Shown one piece after another: positions 5,080-7,442 of a stretch of DNA of 7,442 nt (its first letter is position 1; each line of letters begins with the position of its first letter). The DNA lies in assembly GCA_945637645.1 (NCBI GenBank), contig CALZDK010000096.1, forward strand, positions 1 to 7,442, in the 5' to 3' direction. A program made the translations under genes and the position numbers. The notes below the pieces were generated by a model. The model ran no database searches and was not told the DNA's origin. It saw only the letters and a list, made by a program, of their open reading frames with translations. The stretch comes from an uncultured Prevotella sp. Its GTDB lineage: Bacteria > Bacteroidota > Bacteroidia > Bacteroidales > Bacteroidaceae.

Positions 5080-7442
5080 TTAAAATAAACTTCCAATCTG
5101 ATAAACCGCCGCCGACACTATCCATGCCAACCCCGTTGTATATACTGCCGCAAACAAGGCCCAACGCCACGACCCGCTTTCGTTCTTTATCGCAACAATG
5201 GTTGCGAGGCAGGGGAAATAGAGCAGTGTGAAGAGAAGAAAACAGAACGCTGTCAGTGGTGTCAGCCCGTCGGCTTCCATGTGACTGCGCATCTTGTCGT
5301 ATTTTGTCGCTCCCTCGGCGTGGTCGTCGGTCTGGTCGCCATAAAGCACTCCCATCGACGATGCCACTATCTCCTTTGCCCCGATTCCTGAGAGCAGTCC
5401 CACGTCGAGTTTCCAGTCGAAACCTTGCGCCCTGAACAGAGGCTCCACTGCCTTGCCTATTTTTCCTATGTAGCTCTGTTCCTGTTGTTCGCGTGGCGAC
5501 AGGTCCTCGTTGTGCGGGAAATATCCTAAAGCCCAAATGACAATGCTTGCCACAAGTATTATTCCTCCCATCTTGCGCAGATAGTGTTTTCCCTTTTCCC
5601 ATGTGTGTCGGGCTATTGCCTTTGTGGTAGGGAAGCGGTAGGGCGGCAGTTCCATCACGAAAGGCGTGTCGTCGCCGCGCACCAGCCAGCGGCTGAACAC
5701 TCGGCTCATCACTATTGCCATCACGATGCCGATGATGTAGAGCAGAATCATGATGGAACTTTGATATTCAACGGCAAAGAAGGTTCCCGTCATCATGATG
5801 TAGATGGGCAGGCGTGCCGAACAACTCATCATAGGCAAGATGAGCATCGTTATGAGGCGTGAACGCTGGCTCTCTATTGTTCGTGTAGCCATCACCGCAG
5901 GCACGTTGCATCCGAATCCCATTATCAGCGGAATGAACGACTTTCCGTGCAACCCCATCTTGTGCATCAGACGGTCCATGATGAATGCCGCCCTCGACAT
6001 GTAGCCGGAGTCTTCCATAAAGGAAATGAAGGCATAGAGAATAAGAATCTGCGGCAGGAAGACTATCACCGACCCCACGCCGCCAATTATGCCATCGACT
6101 ATCATGTCTTTCAACATTCCGTCGGCCATTCTGTTGCTAACGAGGTCGCCAAGTAGTCCTATGCCGGTCTCAATCCAGTCCATGGGGTATTGTCCGATAG
6201 AGAAAGTCACTTGGAACATCAGGTAGAGAATGGCGAAGAAGATGGGGAAGCCCACATATCGGTTTGTTATCACACCGTCGATGATATGTGTCACCTGGTA
6301 AGTGTCCTGCTTCTCTCCCTTCTTATAGCCTGCCTCATGCAGCGCACCGTGAATAAGACCATACTTCGCGTCCATAATGGCTGTCTCGGAGTCTTCTTTC
6401 AGCTCCTCCTTGATGCGTGCCGCTTCGTGGTTTCTTATTTCCAATATTCGCTTTGCGTTGGGCAGCTGTTCCACCACCTTTTCCGTCTCGCCGTCCATCT
6501 CGAGCAGTTTTATGGAGAGATAGCGGGTGGAATATTTGTGGCGAATCTGCTCGTCGTTCTTCAGTTCGGTCTTTATTGCCTCTATTCCTTGCTCTATGGC
6601 GTTGCCGTGGTAGAGGTGGATATGTCGGAACACACTGTCTCTCGGTTTCCCGCCGTGGGCGAAGTCCTCTCCGTGGTTGCTGCCGTGGTGTCCCTCATAT
6701 TGGCTGTGCCAGTCCTGTATGTCCTTTGCCACTTCGGGATTTATGTTTCCGTCCTTGTCGATGAAATCCACTCCCTCATACATGTTTATTATGATGTGGA
6801 AGAGCAAATCCACCCCTTGTCCTGTCTTGAACACGGTAGGAATCATAGGCACACCGAAGAGTTGTCCTAACTTGCGGTGGTCGAGTTGGTCGCCACGGTC
6901 CTCAAACTCGTCGTACATGTTCAGTGCGCAAATCATTCTCAGGTGCATGTCAACGAGTTGTGTCGTAAGGTAGAGGTTGCGCTCGAGATTGCTTGCGTCC
7001 AGAACGTTGAGCACCACGTCGGGCGTCTTGTCGATTATCTGCCGTCTTACGTAGAGTTCTTCAGGCGAGTATGCCGAAAGGGAATATGTTCCAGGGAGGT
7101 CAACAATATTGAAGTCGTAGCCCTCGAAAGTGGCGTGTCCCTCCTTTGCATCGACGGTCACTCCCGAATAGTTGCCTACGCGCTCGTGTGCCCCGGAGGC
7201 GAAATTGAACAACGAGGTCTTTCCGCAATTCGGATTGCCCACAAGAGCCACGTTTATGGTGCGTCGTTTCCTTATTGCGACGTCGTGCAGCTGCTTGTCG
7301 GTCATTGGTTCGTCGTCGGCATCGTCATTTCTCACGATGTCGCCCATTTTTCCCGAATATGACTTTTCGAGTGTCTTTGCCTCGTCGGTGGATATTATCT
7401 CTATCATGTCAGCCTCCTTGTGCCTCAATGATACCTCATAAC
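5080..7442 (-). CDS. feoB: Ferrous iron transporter FeoAB fusion, 5' end outside the window
   Basis: FeoB imports Fe2+ across the inner membrane, controlled by an N-terminal G-protein domain. The frame is open to the right edge (786 residues visible) with no stop, and the first visible residues, YEVSLRHKEADMIEI, match the C-terminal end of FeoA (the V-S-L-R-K-x-E-x-x-x-I-E-V pattern). The gene is therefore a FeoA-FeoB fusion lacking most of its FeoA part. Numbering from Tyr at 7438-7440: linker to about 55, G1 GNPNCGKTS 68-76, G2 Thr95, G3 DLPG 114-117, G4 NMYD 174-177, G5-like region near 203-209. A His-rich insert follows (245-278), then a helical region to about 380. Membrane segments lie near 396-415, 453-474, 556-579, 625-641, 728-747 and 761-780. 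Conserved pore-region residues include Cys511 (GFGCNVPA), Cys540 (MMSCSARLP), Glu690 (GAKEIVASS) and Cys744 (YFPC). uvrA follows 3 nt after the TAA. Promoter and any Fur site lie off the window. Confidence 0.95.
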   Translation of the reverse strand, partial: YEVSLRHKEADMIEIISTDEAKTLEKSYSGKMGDIVRNDDADDEPMTDKQLHDVAIRKRRTINVALVGNPNCGKTSLFNFASGAHERVGNYSGVTVDAKEGHATFEGYDFNIVDLPGTYSLSAYSPEELYVRRQIIDKTPDVVLNVLDASNLERNLYLTTQLVDMHLRMICALNMYDEFEDRGDQLDHRKLGQLFGVPMIPTVFKTGQGVDLLFHIIINMYEGVDFIDKDGNINPEVAKDIQDWHSQYEGHHGSNHGEDFAHGGKPRDSVFRHIHLYHGNAIEQGIEAIKTELKNDEQIRHKYSTRYLSIKLLEMDGETEKVVEQLPNAKRILEIRNHEAARIKEELKEDSETAIMDAKYGLIHGALHEAGYKKGEKQDTYQVTHIIDGVITNRYVGFPIFFAILYLMFQVTFSIGQYPMDWIETGIGLLGDLVSNRMADGMLKDMIVDGIIGGVGSVIVFLPQILILYAFISFMEDSGYMSRAAFIMDRLMHKMGLHGKSFIPLIMGFGCNVPAVMATRTIESQRSRLITMLILPMMSCSARLPIYIMMTGTFFAVEYQSSIMILLYIIGIVMAIVMSRVFSRWLVRGDDTPFVMELPPYRFPTTKAIARHTWEKGKHYLRKMGGIILVASIVIWALGYFPHNEDLSPREQQEQSYIGKIGKAVEPLFRAQGFDWKLDVGLLSGIGAKEIVASSMGVLYGDQTDDHAEGATKYDKMRSHMEADGLTPLTAFCFLLFTLLYFPCLATIVAIKNESGSWRWALFAAVYTTGLAWIVSAAVYQIGSLF

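Noticed and set aside
6190..6870. Long plus-strand open frame (226 codons) opposite feoAB, and similar ones at 4561-5088, 2695-3210 and 6877-7362
   Set aside because: They are antisense shadows of strongly conserved coding sequence, with no recognisable protein features or promoters.
7426..7428. TTG as the start codon of feoB
   Set aside because: The frame continues upstream with FeoA-like residues and no stop before the window edge, and no ribosome-binding signal precedes the TTG.
7425..7442. Short frame ATG AGG TAT CAT TGA at the right edge as the tail of a separate upstream gene
   Set aside because: It is in a different frame from the FeoA-like residues, which explain the same bases better.

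Overview
The window looks like chromosomal DNA of a Bacteroidota bacterium, most likely Prevotella or a close relative. The evidence is AT-rich control regions with TAnnTTTG-type -7 promoter boxes instead of sigma70 boxes, a 40-residue 'smalltalk'-type micro-protein known from this phylum, and a FeoA-FeoB fusion of the kind found in Bacteroidales. The genus is an inference; the phylum is well supported.

Left part (1-465) is AT-rich, accessory-looking DNA. It holds the micro-protein gene, a GT-rich tandem repeat (unit TTGGGTTTGAA) that starts right at its stop codon, and a 76-bp REP/MITE-like double palindrome. The middle (466-1897) holds two convergent genes whose 3' ends overlap by 14 bp: a conserved-looking hypothetical protein on the plus strand, and an exported choloylglycine-hydrolase/penicillin-acylase family Ntn amidohydrolase on the minus strand.

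The right part is read entirely on the minus strand: feoAB (cut by the right edge), then uvrA after a 3-nt gap, then tRNA-Thr(CGU) with its own promoter, then a strong 13-bp rho-independent terminator. FeoAB is a GTP-gated ferrous iron importer of the inner membrane. UvrA is the damage-recognition ATPase of nucleotide excision repair. The spacing makes co-transcription of the two very likely, although no functional link is proven.

The feoAB frame has no start at its apparent beginning. It stays open to base 7442 and its first visible residues match the C-terminal end of FeoA, so the true start lies outside the window. I found no CRISPR array, transposase, phage structural gene or obviously new multi-gene system. 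The least explained items are the micro-lipoprotein, the repeat/palindrome pair beside it, the 121-residue unknown protein and the histidine-rich insert in FeoB.
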